64,000 bases of DNA from Morinoia aosen. Its lineage: Eukaryota > Arthropoda > Malacostraca > Amphipoda > Talitridae. A program made the position numbers and the translations under genes. Positions 1 through 11,666 of the stretch are shown here, piece after piece (positions within the stretch are counted from its first letter, which is position 1; each line of letters starts with the position of its first letter). The notes under the pieces are model-generated. The model saw only the letters and a list, made by a program, of their open reading frames with translations. It was not told the origin of the DNA and did not search any database. The stretch spans positions 72,228,201-72,292,200 of the forward strand of contig CM059562.1 in assembly GCA_030386875.1 (NCBI GenBank). The letters are read 5' to 3'.

Positions 1-1540
1 GGTGCGTCCGCGCGTCCGGATGAAGCCTTTATCCAGAGTTCATCAAAAGGCGAGTTTACTGGCCGACCTTCCGAATTAGATTAAATGTACCCGCTGCATC
101 AGTTTTTACGGGAGCTCAAAAAATCCGCCTATGAATGCTAATGAGCTTGCATGAAGCGCTTAGATCTGCCCACGCGAAGATGAGGCGAGTGCTTTATGAT
201 TAAGTTCCAGTTCTTGCATATCATTCTGCTCATTGTAAAAGATATCGTGCTCCCTTAAAAGGGAAGTTATAAGGTTAGAATTATAAAATAATTGTTATCA
301 TGTAATCAACGAACGATATTAACAAGGAAACGCCATATTTATCGACACATAAATCACGGGGCTTTACATCTAAGATGACTTTAAGTTTAGTTATAAAAAC
401 GTGAAAATTAAAGAAAATTTCATCACATTCAGTTAATGGGAAATATCAATTACAGGAAGAAAAATTTGAATGCAAATGATTGTTAATGTGGCTTATTAAA
501 TGTAAAATTTATTAACATGCGAATAATGGGTTTAAGAATGGAAAACTTAATGAAGTGTTGTTTATTTTGCATCTTTTCAATTGAGAATTGGACGCGATAG
601 TCTAGACAATGACGTGGATGATAATCGAAATGAGTGTATTCAAGGAAAAGAGCAGTTAATAAAATTCAGTTGCCTTGTGAAAAAGCAAGTAGAAAACGAG
701 GAACAAGCAAAGCGTTAGATTTCTTTCAAGGCCTATATTTTAAAAAAGATTCATTTTTTTCAGAGATGAAATATTTCATTGCGCAGTCGATAATTATCAG
801 AGGGACTATTTTTAAAAAGGGTTATCTTTTTGAATGTAATTGTTTCTCATTGGTAGTATATTTTTTCCCATGCGAAAGAACGTCATAGAGGCGAAGTTAT
901 TTTTTAACTTTGCTTCAGTTGTCTCATTTTTACAGGCTCTACGTTTTTTAAGTTGCTTTTATATTTGTACGTGATACAATGTTTGTATTGGCACCTATAA
1001 AAATTTCTTTTACAATATTGAGAGGCATAATTAAATCTTTAATTTAAAAATGTGTTAATTGAAATTAATAATATTAATATTATATAATATAATAATAATC
1101 AAATCGTTAATTGAAATATAAGCTGCAGTTCTAAACAGTTCATTTCAGCACAATAGAGCTTTTAGAGCAGTTGAGTACGTACTTCAGTGTATCGGACAGC
1201 TTAGAAAACTGCTATGCATTTTTTTTTAAATGTAATCATATATGATCGCAATATTGCTTTTTTCCACATTATAAGGAGTTATAGTACTGCAGCATGAATA
1301 CTCGAACGCATATTCTTATAAGCACTTACTGTACCCTAAAGCTCCTAAGCAGCAAGAATCTTGCCACAAATCAGTGCGTGCATCATCGCACGCAGCACAT
1401 TCCTATCGAAATCCTAACTTGACAGAGCGACTAAATAAAAACAAATTACTACATATCATTCATGCCAGACAGCAGACAGATGCGCTGGAACGCGTCTGAG
1501 CTTTGTTCTTCTAGATTCTTGGTTGTCAAAGCCTGTAGGA
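1..1540. other. AT-rich intergenic DNA, nothing recognised
   Basis: Both strands carry frequent stops and only short reading frames that use arbitrary start codons. I see no protein motif, RNA gene or element terminus here. Confidence 0.6.
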
Positions 1541-1542
1541 GA

Positions 1543-1875
1543 GTCTAGTAATTTATGTTCCAAATTATTTGAGATGAACTAAGAGCACCTTCTCATTTTC
1601 GTCTATTCCTCTTCACTGCATCGCGATCACCCCGTTCATAAAGGTAATTGGTAGAAGAGTTTTATAATTTATGTACTAAATTTTACAAGGTCACCTTCAT
1701 CTACATCCTCTTCGCCATGCATTATGCATTAACGAAGTGATCACTGCAGCGAAGTCTACGAAAAAACCTTATTTATGTTTTAAACTAAATTTCTCGTAGT
1801 GAACTAAATCTATCTCTTCTTCTTCGACCTGTTCCTCTTCACTGCAGCGTGATCACTCTGCTCATGGGGCACTGC
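1543..1875. repeat. Diverged ~110-bp tandem repeat, about three copies
   Basis: Three blocks follow each other with the same order of words: an AATTTATGT-like stretch, an ACTAAATT-like stretch, then a pyrimidine-rich part ending in CCTCTTCACTGCA and GATCAC. The first (about 1545-1650) and third (about 1762-1870) are the clearest; the middle one is more decayed. Boundaries are approximate. Confidence 0.55.
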
Positions 1876-2887
1876 CCTTCGCCTCTCAAGGAGCGATAAG
1901 TCAATGTAACTGTTCCGAATCTTACATGAGGATTTGTCAGAGCTCATTAGCTAAAGAAAGCCGATAGAGGGAGGAGTAACCATAGCATGCATACACAGCG
2001 CTGATTCTTTTTCAGGCTGTGCAGAAAATCAGCGTCGCTTAAAAAGATAAGGTGAACCAATATCGATCCAACCAAAGTGCAAGGCTGCAATCGAAGCAAA
2101 AAATGCATCGAACAAAACGTGTTCCGTCATACTGAAAGCTTGCTTAAGAAGTCGGATGAACAGGAGATAAAAATACACCTCGATGGGTTAAAAATGCAAA
2201 AAAGGACAGCCCGGATTCGGTGTAGTTCTTTCCAGCCCCTAGAAAAATTTAACCTAAAATAAAAAAACGACGTCTCTGTGAAAAACTATTAATTCCATGA
2301 ACAATCGCAAGAAATAGCGAAGAATAATAAAAACAATTCGTAAAACTTCGGTTCGAAGCCATGGACCGAACAGGATGTGTCGGACTAAAGCACACAATTC
2401 AAACATTCAATCAACGTCTTCTGAAAAAGAAAATTTCTTCGAACTCTTCCCCGAACAATGAACACACTAACGCTAACAAGGAAATCGAGGACAAAGACTC
2501 TCTAAATTTGGTACAACGTGATTTGCCAAGCACCGACTATGGAACAAGAAAATCCAGGTCTGTTCCCCCATAGGAGTCGTGCAGCAGCGGATAATCGCTA
2601 GCACAACGGTTTACAATTTTTGCTATCACGTCCTCTAATGTTTTCCACACTTCAGCGGGCTCGCTGCTTTAGGGCCAGTCAAGTGGTTGGCGGAGAACGA
2701 ACCGAACGCATAAATGTGTGAAGCAAATTATAAGATTATAATTCTGCTTCTCAACTATTTGAGGCTGTATTAGTTAGAGCTTATTCATTTTACTCGGTGA
2801 TTTTTACTCTTGAAATCTTTCTATTTACACAAGATAAATTTTCCTGGGGCTAAAAAATCATGATCACTTCATCAGTTTGTGTGTGGA
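1876..2887. other. Intergenic DNA flanking the Ty3/gypsy element
   Basis: Short open frames at about 2077-2262 and 2361-2573 have no recognisable domain and no supporting signals. I see nothing else in this stretch. Confidence 0.5.
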
Positions 2888-4363
2888 TGTCACGAGAAGG
2901 CTGTCTGCCTCGTCTCTCATTAATTTACACTAATGAGAAGACCGAATGCTCGCTTGAGGGGTTGGCATACCTCAATGAAATGCACAGGAAACACAAGGAA
3001 AATTTATGGGCAAGCCAAACAAATCAATACTGCTACAAAATGTGTATACTAAAATTGGGCAGTACTCACCGATGTACGTTGAACTCGACTTACTCAATGC
3101 GCGTTTTCCAGAGCGCATCAATTATGATGAGGGGCTGCTTGCTACTAAATTTGGGGGGGATTTTATACACGTGAAAATTCACTTAATTTATAATTTACGG
3201 CAATACCTCATACAGAACACCGATAAGCACACGCAATGTACGGCATTAGAACTGGTGTAGATTGAGCAATGGAATTCTAGAAATTTCATGTGTTAACAGC
3301 TTACATAACAGAATGACAATAAATGCTACCGCTGGCCAGCTTCCCCATATATTGCTCCTACATAAAATGCCACAAATGAGGCCTGCCAACATTTGCGTTC
3401 CCGCAGCACAGAAGGTGGTCTCACTTCAAACCACAGAATTGTTCTTTTACAAACAGCTTCAGTTCAAATTTCTGTCTTGTGCACAGTACACAGAAAGTCC
3501 TTTGCGAAATGCTGATCCCGGCACTCCCGAGAATCTTCTTGCCTTGTAGTACGTTTAATCCAGTTAATCCAGTTAATCCAGTTTTACCTTCCCACTTCTC
3601 ACGACGCCCGTCGACGCAGACTCAATTCACTCCCTCAGTAATGACGCTGTGCTCAAGAGCGCGGTTCTCTCCTTTTCCGTGCCGACCAATCGACTTTTGA
3701 AAGGGTATTCAGGGTCGTTTGTATTGGCTTAGAGCCTTTTGGCGTGAACTTCTGACTCCGCCCTTATGAGGTTTCCCGGGATTCTCGCTGAGCGCCGTTG
3801 GCCCTTCTACATCTTTCCCCTGTATTTTTTTTTTTTTTTTTGACAACACCTCTCGTGGAAACTGTATCGCTCTAAGGGTTCTCATGCTCAAGTGTTTGGA
3901 CCCTTAAATCTGTCGACCACTGTGTTTGTAGTTTCGAGGCTTGTGCAATTAACCCTCACAGCATGCGGTACCCGCCGAGGGCCAGCAGACTGCTTGTATA
4001 GCCAAAAATCTTGAGAACATAATATACACAGCTATCGCCTGGACCAAGGCGTCAGCACTTTCGAACGTCTTAGTGCTCAACCGTTGAGATTGTTATTTCT
4101 CCCCTCTCGATAGAGTTACACACTCCCTGCCTGAAACAACACACCCTTTCTGAAACAACACACATCTAATGGTCGCCTACCCCTAACATTTATTTTAACC
4201 AAACATTTGGTGAAGAGACCCCTTCTGTGCCGCTGGGATTTGCAAAGACATTTTACCGAACAAAATTTTAGGTAAGCATTGAGTGAGCACCAAAATTTAT
4301 AACACACAATTACAAAAAAGGACATAAATTAGTTAAATTCCCAAAATTAAATCTTTCCCAACA
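2888..4363 (-). repeat. 3' LTR of the Ty3/gypsy element (1476 bp)
   Basis: It matches 12039-13513 along its full length; the only difference seen is one extra T in the poly-T run near 3825-3841. In element orientation it opens with TGTTGGG and closes with GTGACA. It contains a 9-bp unit (TTAATCCAG) three times at 3555-3581. Small open frames inside both LTRs are identical because the LTRs are identical; they are not genes. Confidence 0.95.
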
Positions 4364-4376
4364 TCCCCGCTCCTTT
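4364..4376 (-). promoter_or_regulatory. Polypurine tract of the Ty3/gypsy element
   Basis: On the minus strand AAAGGAGCGGGGA lies directly against the TG that opens the 3' LTR. A purine run in this position primes plus-strand DNA synthesis in LTR retroelements. It independently fixes the LTR edge and the element's orientation. Confidence 0.85.
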
Positions 4377-6960
4377 ACATAAAAAAAAATTGACTCGACA
4401 ATTTTTTTTTTTTTTGTATTAGCGTTATGTTATTCATTTGAACAATTTGAACTGAATTATTAGCCAACTTAAGACACAAATGGTACACATCTACTTAAGC
4501 CAATTATGTTCTAAATTAATTCCGCAGAAACATGGTACATTATATTTAACAATCTTATTTATTACAATACAATCAGCCACAGCGTAATATATTGTGTCAT
4601 CTTCATCTAACCGATGCGCCTGTTTTTCCCCCCGAAGTAAAGTGCGTACTAAATACTTGAGTACTTAACCCTAATAACATTCACAAAATTTCACGGGCAC
4701 CTTTCCCACTCCTCAGACATCCTAAAGTATCGATGATTTTATGTCTCGTAGTTTCAATTTACGCTTGCGTTTTCTGTTCTCCAAATCCTTGCCGCTGTAG
4801 TTGACGGTTCGATGTTCTCTCCTTTGGTATAGCTGACGAATTTGCTCTCTTTTCATGCTTCTCTTCTGCCATTTCAATAGCTTCACACACGCGTTGAAGA
4901 TGGGTACTTAATTTCAGGAGGAAGTATTGCGAGCCCCATATCCAGACTCATATAAAATTTCTATACACCACATTACTTGCACGATTTCATTCGGTAACAC
5001 GGATCATAATCACGATTCAAGTTACCACTAAATCATGTTAAGTACAATCTTTCACATACATTTTAGGACGTATATTCGAACTCAAATTTTAATCGTCAGA
5101 CTACTCGTGAATGCCGCTTCGTTGATCAGACGAATTGGCGAATCAGGAACTTATGTTGGTCTGTCGAAGAATACGAGTTGAAGCGTCGATAACTTTTTTT
5201 TATTCTATTAAGTCTCCCCTCGCGATGGGGTTCCAATCCCACGAAGTAATGCTGAAGTGTTCCGAGGCATAATCCTGCGTAGTGCACACTGGTATCCTGT
5301 AGAATCCCCCTCAGTATCCCTTGACGTCACGTGGAATCTGGTAGACACTAGATGATGTTTTATTTTATTCGAGTGAACACTCTTATTTATGCGAGAATTC
5401 CGTGGGTTAATATTCTCTGAAGACCGTCCGCTTCATTCAAAGCCTATCCGCCGAAATCTCTTTTACATTTTCATTTCACGTATAAATAGAGATGCCTAAA
5501 AATACGGCTTCAATATTCCAATGTGATCGTTTGCCTAGTAAAAAAAAATTCACAGGAAACTTGCATGCGAGTATCAGGAATGCCTTTCTAAGCGTTCATG
5601 TCACAATGCAAATTCCAAATAAAAGCAAGTTAGATTCCATACTCAATAATATAAAAGCATTATCATTGGTTCATTTGGGTACCCATTTATAAAAGCATTT
5701 TTTGAACACTATTACATTACGGCGCCCTAGAACATTATCTGCTTTATTTTCATATTCTCTTCCTTCCTTCCTCACGATGATGCTCCGGCGTTCTGTGGTG
5801 CTTTCCACTTTGAAGTCTTAAATACCAATTACTTCTGCAGCCCTTTCCTGGCTCTGCTGTTGGCTAACGATGTGTTTCGCCGCGAGTTTGACCACAAGCA
5901 ACTCTGAGGCAATTACTTGTGCCCTTCGCATTCTTCTGAAGGTGGTGCAAAATTTCAGCCTCACATACATCTTCGTCGTTTCCCAATGCAACGCTGGAAT
6001 TTGTTCTACTGTGAAACGATTCCAATACAAGTACGATGAATCCCTTATGTTGTACAGTTGTTATCTGTTAGTTGTTCTTGTAAATAATTACTTATATTCC
6101 ACGTGATTCTTCCTGAATTTGCTGCTTATACGAGACGCATTCGTGTTATGCAATTGTTCTGGCCTGTTTTGGGCTGAAGTACATACTACGCTAATCTACC
6201 AAGAATTAATTCCTTAAGTCTGAAAGGGAAATGTGCTACACTCTACAGAGTAAGTTGAGAATAATTCCTTCCGGAATACCGTGTTTACGATTTTCTTTCA
6301 GGCAAGAGAAAGACACAAAGTCAGAAAATTCACCACTACAGCACGAAAGAATACGCGACCTATAATCTGACGCTAAACATATTTTCCCCGTTACGAAAAT
6401 GAACGGTCTAAAGGTATTGATAAAATTAGCAAGCCTGAGATACATAAGCCTAAGAACTTCATATTAACTAATTACTTCGCCAGAGTTATTTCGTATCAAG
6501 CGCGTACGCTACACGAGAAGCTGGCAAGAAATATAAGCATCCTACAAAGGAAACAAAGTACTCCTCTTGAGAAACACACGACGTTAACCTAATAAACGCT
6601 CAATTCTCTTTACTTAGCAAGAGAGAAAATGAGAATTACGCATAGCATAAGATTAGATCGCTCAACAAGATTTTCATCCAGACGAAATTTCTTGTGAGCA
6701 AAGAAAGTTGGAGTTACATAACCTAGAGCATATTCCTATTGAACGAAGCATCACACTCTCGTGAGGGAGATTACCTTTAATTCACAACTAGAATAGCACA
6801 ATTCTACTAAAGAACACATTTAGATTAAAGCAATACAGCGCAAAAAAAAAACTCACTCCTACGTAAGAGCTCTGCTAAAATTGAACGCACAAGAACACAT
6901 ATCACAAAGTTAAGGTGACGCATGATCTCAGTCCACTGCAGCTCGCTTCCAAGTGGCAAT
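4377..6960 (-). other. Long 3' non-coding part of the Ty3/gypsy element
   Basis: About 2.6 kb lies between the pol stop and the polypurine tract, where env sits in gypsy-type errantiviruses. The longest minus-strand frames (about 70 codons at 5818-6030 and 6236-6445) show no signal peptide, fusion peptide or transmembrane pattern. Either this is an untranslated tail or an env-like frame has decayed beyond recognition; the intact gag and pol argue that the element moved in its present form. Confidence 0.7.
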
Positions 6961-9900
6961 TCACCTACACCTTGAACGCAAATTGTAGCTTCGCCGCTCC
7001 TTGAACGCAGCTCTCGCGCTTACGTGGTTCTCTGTCCTCAGGTCTTCATCTTCTCTCTCAATAGTTTCATGTCCGTTTCCATTCCCTGGTTCAGCTGCGA
7101 CGTCCGCCGTGCCGGGAAAAGCCTCGCCCCGTAGGAAAGCAACTTTCAATCTATCCAAATGAACCCTTTCTTGTCGGTTACTATATAGTGCTTTAATGGT
7201 CGCATTTGTGGCATTCCTTTCAAGGACACGGTACGGGCCCAACCAGTCGGTAGGCCACTCGTTTGCAGCTTCGGCCTTTCCTGTCGGATTGTGTAATAAA
7301 ACAATATCTCCGCTCTCCACCTGGTTGTTTTTCACACCTCTTTCCTTCATTTGCACCGACTTGTCGTGTGAAGCCTTGGACTTGGCCTTCACTACTTTGA
7401 ACGCATTGTGAAGTCGGGCGCTCACCTCGGCACTGTAATTGTCCCCAAGAGAATAATCCATGCGAGGGGTTTTTAACCAGTCAACAACAGGAATTTCTGC
7501 ATCCCTACCAAAGAATAAATAATACGGTATTTCTTCAATAACACTTTGATAACTTGTGTTCAGTGCCAAGCATGTCCACGGCAAAGCATCATGCCACGAT
7601 GGTTGATCGCTGGCTGCGAGGTGAGACAGCACTGTTTTGATGTTCTTGTTCTGACGTTCCGTCATCCCATTTGATTGCGGATGATACGCAGATGTGTTGT
7701 AGTATTTTATTTTCAATTTTTCACACACATTTCTGAACAAAGCTGACGTGAACTCGGTACCTCTGTCTGAGACGAGCGCTTTCGCAGGGCCATACGTGGT
7801 TACGAATTTAGTTAACGCTCGGGTCACTTCCTCAGTTGTCTTGCTTCTGAGTGGGAAAGCTGCAACATATCTGCTGAAGTGATCAACCACGGTCAAGATG
7901 TACTTGTGGCCCTCATTCGAGACTGGCATTTCTATTAAATCAACACCTATTCTGTCCAGAGGCTTGTCAATTTCAGGGAATGAACCCATGCTAACACAAA
8001 TGCGATTGTTGATCTTACGCTTCTGGCACTGCATGCACGAATCGATGTATTTGTTAACGTCGCGAGACATGTTAATCCAGTACCCAAATTCCATGAGCTT
8101 TTTCCACGTTTTAGCACGACCTTGATGAGCACCGATGGTACTATCATGCGCTAACGTTATTGCTGCTTCTCTCAGAGCGTCTGGCACAACGATTAAGTGC
8201 CTTGTTCTATTAGGCTTTCGTTGTGTCTTTCTGAAATACAATATGCCTTCATCGGTGAAGATTTCGGGTTTTAGAGCGAGGCTTGGAGCGTCCCCTGATT
8301 TGTTACCTTCAAGATACCTGAGCACTGGCCCCCAAACGGGATCCTTCAACTGTTCTGCACGCACATTTTCTTGCCGCAAGCTGCTTTCCGCCTCTTGTAC
8401 GCTGGGAGTTTCATCTAACATCGTCGTGACGAACACTGTTTTAGGTGCTTCGTCGTCTGGATTTTCTTCTTCGTTGTCGTTCGCAATATTTCTCGACAAT
8501 GCGTCGGGCACCACGTTCTGAGTTCCTGGCCGATACATCACCTCAAAATCATATTGAGAGAGTGTTAGGGCCCATCTCATAATTCTGTTGTTCTTGGTAT
8601 TTTTACCTTTGAACAAATATTTGAGAGCCGTGTGATCAGTAATTACAACGAATTTATTACCGTACAGGTAAGGTGAAAAGTGATTTACAGCGGCGACCAC
8701 TGCTAATCCTTCCCGCTCCGTTATTGAATAACGTTTTTCAGCATCATTGAATCTTTTGCTGAAGTATCCAATCGGTTGTTCCTTACCATTACATTTTTGC
8801 GCAAGAACCGCGCCAGAGCCCTCATTTGAGGCATCACAGCTCAAGTAATACGTCTCATTAAGAGAAGGTTTCTTCAGAACTGGAGCTTCTATCATGAGCT
8901 GCTTAAGTTTACAGAAGGCTTGTTCGTGTTGTTCATTCCACTTGAATTTTTGGCCCTTCTTAGTCAGTGCATTAAGAGGTGCAGCGGTTGTGGCAAAGTG
9001 CGGGATGAACCGCCGATAGAAGTTGAGCGCTGCTACAAACGAGCGGACTTTGCGTGCGGTTGTGGGCCTAGGGTAATTTTGCATGGCCTCAACATTTTTG
9101 GGGTCCGGAATGAGTCCCTCACGACTGATGTAACATCCTAGGTACGAGTACTTCACTTGTTTTTGCGCAAACTTGCACTTGTCCAAGCCTATTTTGACTC
9201 CGGCACATTGAAATTCGTGCAACACTTCCCTCAAATTTTCTAGGTGCTTCTCAAAAGTCATAGAGCTAACGCACACATCGTCCAAATAAATAGCGGCGAA
9301 TTTTCCAAGCTGCCTTTTCAGAACATGACAAATTACTCTCTGGTACACTGATGTTGAGCACTTGAGTCCCATAGGCAGCCGAGCGTACTCGAAGTTGCCT
9401 TGTCGAGTCTGAAATGCAGTGTACTGCTTACTTTCTTCATCTAGCTCAATTTGATGGAAGGCTGATTTTGCATCGACAATGGAATAGTACTCTTTCCCAG
9501 CAACTTCTTCCAGGGTTCCTATGATGTTGGGAATCGGGTAATGTTCGTTCACCACTCGCATGTTCACAGCTCGCAGATCAAGGCAAATTCTGTGGCCTCC
9601 TCCAGGTTTCCTTACGAGTACGAGCGGATTTTTCCAAGCACTTGTACTCTCTTGCACAATTCCACCTTCGATCATCTCCGAGACCTTTTTATCAATAATT
9701 TCTTGGCTGGAGTATGGAATACGCCACCCTTTCGTTTGAATTGGCCTGTAATCACTCAGCAAAATTTTGTATTTCACTCCTTTCACATGGCCAATATCCA
9801 TCTCGTCTGCACTAATCGTCTTGTGATATTCCTTCAGCAGGTTCCTAACTTGTTCTTGTTTTTCAGCATCCAGGTGACTGAGGTCAAGCTCATTAATTAG

Positions 9901-10698
9901 CTGGAAGCGCTTCTCTCTGCGGAGATTTTCTGCTTCACTGTTTTCATCTTTATTTTCTTCTGTAGTCGCACTTTCATTCGAGATTTCGTGGCATGTTGCA
10001 ACTATTGCTCCTTCAGTTAGAGCAATTTCTTCGGCAAAAGGGTTAAGTACAGGCATCAAAACATACCCGTTTTGTACCTTTGCAGCGGTGGCTCCGACGT
10101 ACGGCGCCCACTTAATTCTAGGCTCTAAAATTACTTCCTTCCCATCAAACTTGCCATCTGCTCGGCACTTTACCATGGCTTGCGTGCGAGGCTTCACTGT
10201 AATGTCCTCAGCCAGAGTTACAGATGTTTCTTCCCGCGTCACACACAGAATTTTCGGAGAAGCGTGTCCTGGTGCTGAAAACATGTTCACGTAAGTGCCA
10301 AAGAATGATGCCCTACATTTTCCGAAGTCTAGCTTTGCGTTGACTTTGTTCATTACTTCCACTCCTATTAGCAGGTCTCCTGGGAATGCATTTTCCCGCA
10401 CAACAAAACATCTCTGTACAATTTTCTGACCGTTAACTTTGATTGGCACATTAATCTTTCCCAGCACCGGCACGGGTTCCTCTCCAATTGTTTTTAATGC
10501 AGTCGATGTTCCTTTCACACTAGCATTTTTAATTCCCGCAACCACACGCTCTTTAACCAAGCATATATTTGCTCCGGTATCAAGAAGTGCGGTAACAGGT
10601 TTACCATTCACTTGGAGTATCACGCTGGGATTTATTATTTGAGCTAACGGTCTCCTATTCCGTTTTTTGGCTGTCCTGCAAACTGTTGCACTCTGCAA
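6961..10698 (-). CDS. pol: Pol polyprotein: protease, RT, RNase H, integrase
   Basis: This enzyme polyprotein copies element RNA into DNA and integrates it. The open frame is 1245 codons; it opens with a TTG, not ATG, so it is expected to be made by -1 frameshifting from gag at 10662-10668. Visible in order: aspartic protease (LLDTGA, D40); reverse transcriptase about 320-520 (catalytic D409 and YLDD at 471-474); RNase H about 615-735 (D622, E663, D688, D732); integrase HHCC zinc finger (H851, H858, C888, C891); integrase core D920, D978, E1014 with D-35-E spacing; a GPY-like module near 1154-1156; and a C-terminal YNLRSR tail. All catalytic residues are present and there are no internal stops or frameshifts. 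An oddity: the usual VKYLG block after the RT palm reads VKYSYLG, two residues longer. Clade within Ty3/gypsy is not assigned. Confidence 0.95.
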   Translation of the reverse strand: MQSATVCRTAKKRNRRPLAQIINPSVILQVNGKPVTALLDTGANICLVKERVVAGIKNASVKGTSTALKTIGEEPVPVLGKINVPIKVNGQKIVQRCFVVRENAFPGDLLIGVEVMNKVNAKLDFGKCRASFFGTYVNMFSAPGHASPKILCVTREETSVTLAEDITVKPRTQAMVKCRADGKFDGKEVILEPRIKWAPYVGATAAKVQNGYVLMPVLNPFAEEIALTEGAIVATCHEISNESATTEENKDENSEAENLRREKRFQLINELDLSHLDAEKQEQVRNLLKEYHKTISADEMDIGHVKGVKYKILLSDYRPIQTKGWRIPYSSQEIIDKKVSEMIEGGIVQESTSAWKNPLVLVRKPGGGHRICLDLRAVNMRVVNEHYPIPNIIGTLEEVAGKEYYSIVDAKSAFHQIELDEESKQYTAFQTRQGNFEYARLPMGLKCSTSVYQRVICHVLKRQLGKFAAIYLDDVCVSSMTFEKHLENLREVLHEFQCAGVKIGLDKCKFAQKQVKYSYLGCYISREGLIPDPKNVEAMQNYPRPTTARKVRSFVAALNFYRRFIPHFATTAAPLNALTKKGQKFKWNEQHEQAFCKLKQLMIEAPVLKKPSLNETYYLSCDASNEGSGAVLAQKCNGKEQPIGYFSKRFNDAEKRYSITEREGLAVVAAVNHFSPYLYGNKFVVITDHTALKYLFKGKNTKNNRIMRWALTLSQYDFEVMYRPGTQNVVPDALSRNIANDNEEENPDDEAPKTVFVTTMLDETPSVQEAESSLRQENVRAEQLKDPVWGPVLRYLEGNKSGDAPSLALKPEIFTDEGILYFRKTQRKPNRTRHLIVVPDALREAAITLAHDSTIGAHQGRAKTWKKLMEFGYWINMSRDVNKYIDSCMQCQKRKINNRICVSMGSFPEIDKPLDRIGVDLIEMPVSNEGHKYILTVVDHFSRYVAAFPLRSKTTEEVTRALTKFVTTYGPAKALVSDRGTEFTSALFRNVCEKLKIKYYNTSAYHPQSNGMTERQNKNIKTVLSHLAASDQPSWHDALPWTCLALNTSYQSVIEEIPYYLFFGRDAEIPVVDWLKTPRMDYSLGDNYSAEVSARLHNAFKVVKAKSKASHDKSVQMKERGVKNNQVESGDIVLLHNPTGKAEAANEWPTDWLGPYRVLERNATNATIKALYSNRQERVHLDRLKVAFLRGEAFPGTADVAAEPGNGNGHETIEREDEDLRTENHVSARAAFKERRSYNLRSRCR

Positions 10699-11666
10699 TT
10701 AGCTCTTAGGTGCCCAAATCTTCCACAGTTGACGCACGGCGGTGGCACCGCTTTATACTGTGCCAAGTCCATTGCAGGTGCAGGTGTTACTTCCGGTTGC
10801 GGCTGTGGTTCTCTTGTGTGGTAAATTTGGTGCTGATGACTCCTAAGTCTGCCTTTTTCGCTCCAGTGGGGTGCTTCATAATTTCCTCTTCGATGATAAG
10901 GAGAGTGTCGTGTCTGTCTGTTCCTTTCTCTCCAGGGTGGCACTTCATGGCGGTACCCTCTAGGCCGTTGTGGTGAATGCCGCATCGTATGGCCGACACG
11001 TGCAGTCTCATGCTGTGGCCTCCTCTCGCTTCGCTGCGCTCTCTCTCTCTCCGGTTCCCTCTTCTCTGTCGTTTCCCTTGGTACTGGTACTATCCGTCGA
11101 TTTTCCACCTCGATTGCCATGTCTCTCAGTTCTTGTACTGTCGTAGGTCGCGCATCACTTCGAAATGGTCTTGTGATGTTCTCCCTTAATCCGAGCCACA
11201 TCAAATCTACAAGGATTCGTTCCGGATGTTCCAGATAATTCTCGTTGTACAGCCTTTCCAGGCGCGTCAGGTATTCTGAAACTTCTTCTCGGCTTGTTTG
11301 CTTCTTGGTCACTATTTCAAACAGCGCTTGCGTCGGATGTTCAACTTGATCGGCGTAAGAGCGCAGCCATGTTTCTGCTTCTCGCAGGTTCGTTAGTGTA
11401 TCAATTATTAGATTGCACTCCTTTGCCTCTTGTTGACCTAGGCATAGGAAGAAGGCTTTCACCTGCTCGCTGTTATTCAGATTGCCCGTCAAAAACTTCA
11501 ATCTTGCCATATGTTCCCCTACATCGTCGCCCCTCCTGAATTTAGTACCAATGGCCCCCACGCAACTTGTTACCACAGGCATATTAACTACTTCTTCCTC
11601 TTCAGGTTGCGGTGGCGCCACTCGTCCGTTCCCCCTTGCGTTGTTCCTTCTCCCCCGTGCAGGCAT
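10644..11666 (-). CDS. gag: Gag polyprotein with one CCHC zinc knuckle
   Basis: This is the structural protein that builds the intracellular particle and packages element RNA. The frame stays open upstream to 11744, but only through GTG-type codons; the ATG at 11666 sits in an excellent animal translation context (GCCACCATG), so I choose it, giving 340 residues. The middle is helical and charged with a retrotransposon-gag-like pattern (W, F and L spaced through about residues 45-185), followed by a long Arg/His/Pro/Gln-rich RNA-binding-like stretch. Near the end CVNCGRFGHLRANC fits C-x2-C-x4-H-x4-C, a nucleocapsid zinc knuckle at about residues 311-324. The last codons overlap the pol frame and contain the frameshift heptamer. 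Confidence 0.92.
   Translation of the reverse strand: MPARGRRNNARGNGRVAPPQPEEEEVVNMPVVTSCVGAIGTKFRRGDDVGEHMARLKFLTGNLNNSEQVKAFFLCLGQQEAKECNLIIDTLTNLREAETWLRSYADQVEHPTQALFEIVTKKQTSREEVSEYLTRLERLYNENYLEHPERILVDLMWLGLRENITRPFRSDARPTTVQELRDMAIEVENRRIVPVPRETTEKREPERERAQRSERRPQHETARVGHTMRHSPQRPRGYRHEVPPWRERNRQTRHSPYHRRGNYEAPHWSEKGRLRSHQHQIYHTREPQPQPEVTPAPAMDLAQYKAVPPPCVNCGRFGHLRANCRVQQFAGQPKNGIGDR
10662..10668 (-). promoter_or_regulatory. -1 ribosomal frameshift heptamer (gag to pol)
   Basis: On the minus strand the heptamer A AAA AAC lies in the gag frame as ccA AAA AAC, exactly the X XXY YYZ arrangement of a canonical -1 slippery site. Gag stops 16 bases further downstream. The pol frame is the -1 frame relative to gag and is open from before this point. 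I did not establish a stimulatory hairpin or pseudoknot downstream. Confidence 0.88.

Noticed and set aside
2860..3700. Set of small plus-strand frames repeated at 11972-12851
   Set aside because: They lie in the two identical LTRs, opposite to the element's sense, so their duplication reflects LTR identity and not gene duplication.
5215..5255. GGGTTCCAATCCC, resembling a tRNA T-arm
   Set aside because: No acceptor, D-arm or anticodon stem could be paired around it, and it lies inside the retrotransposon tail.
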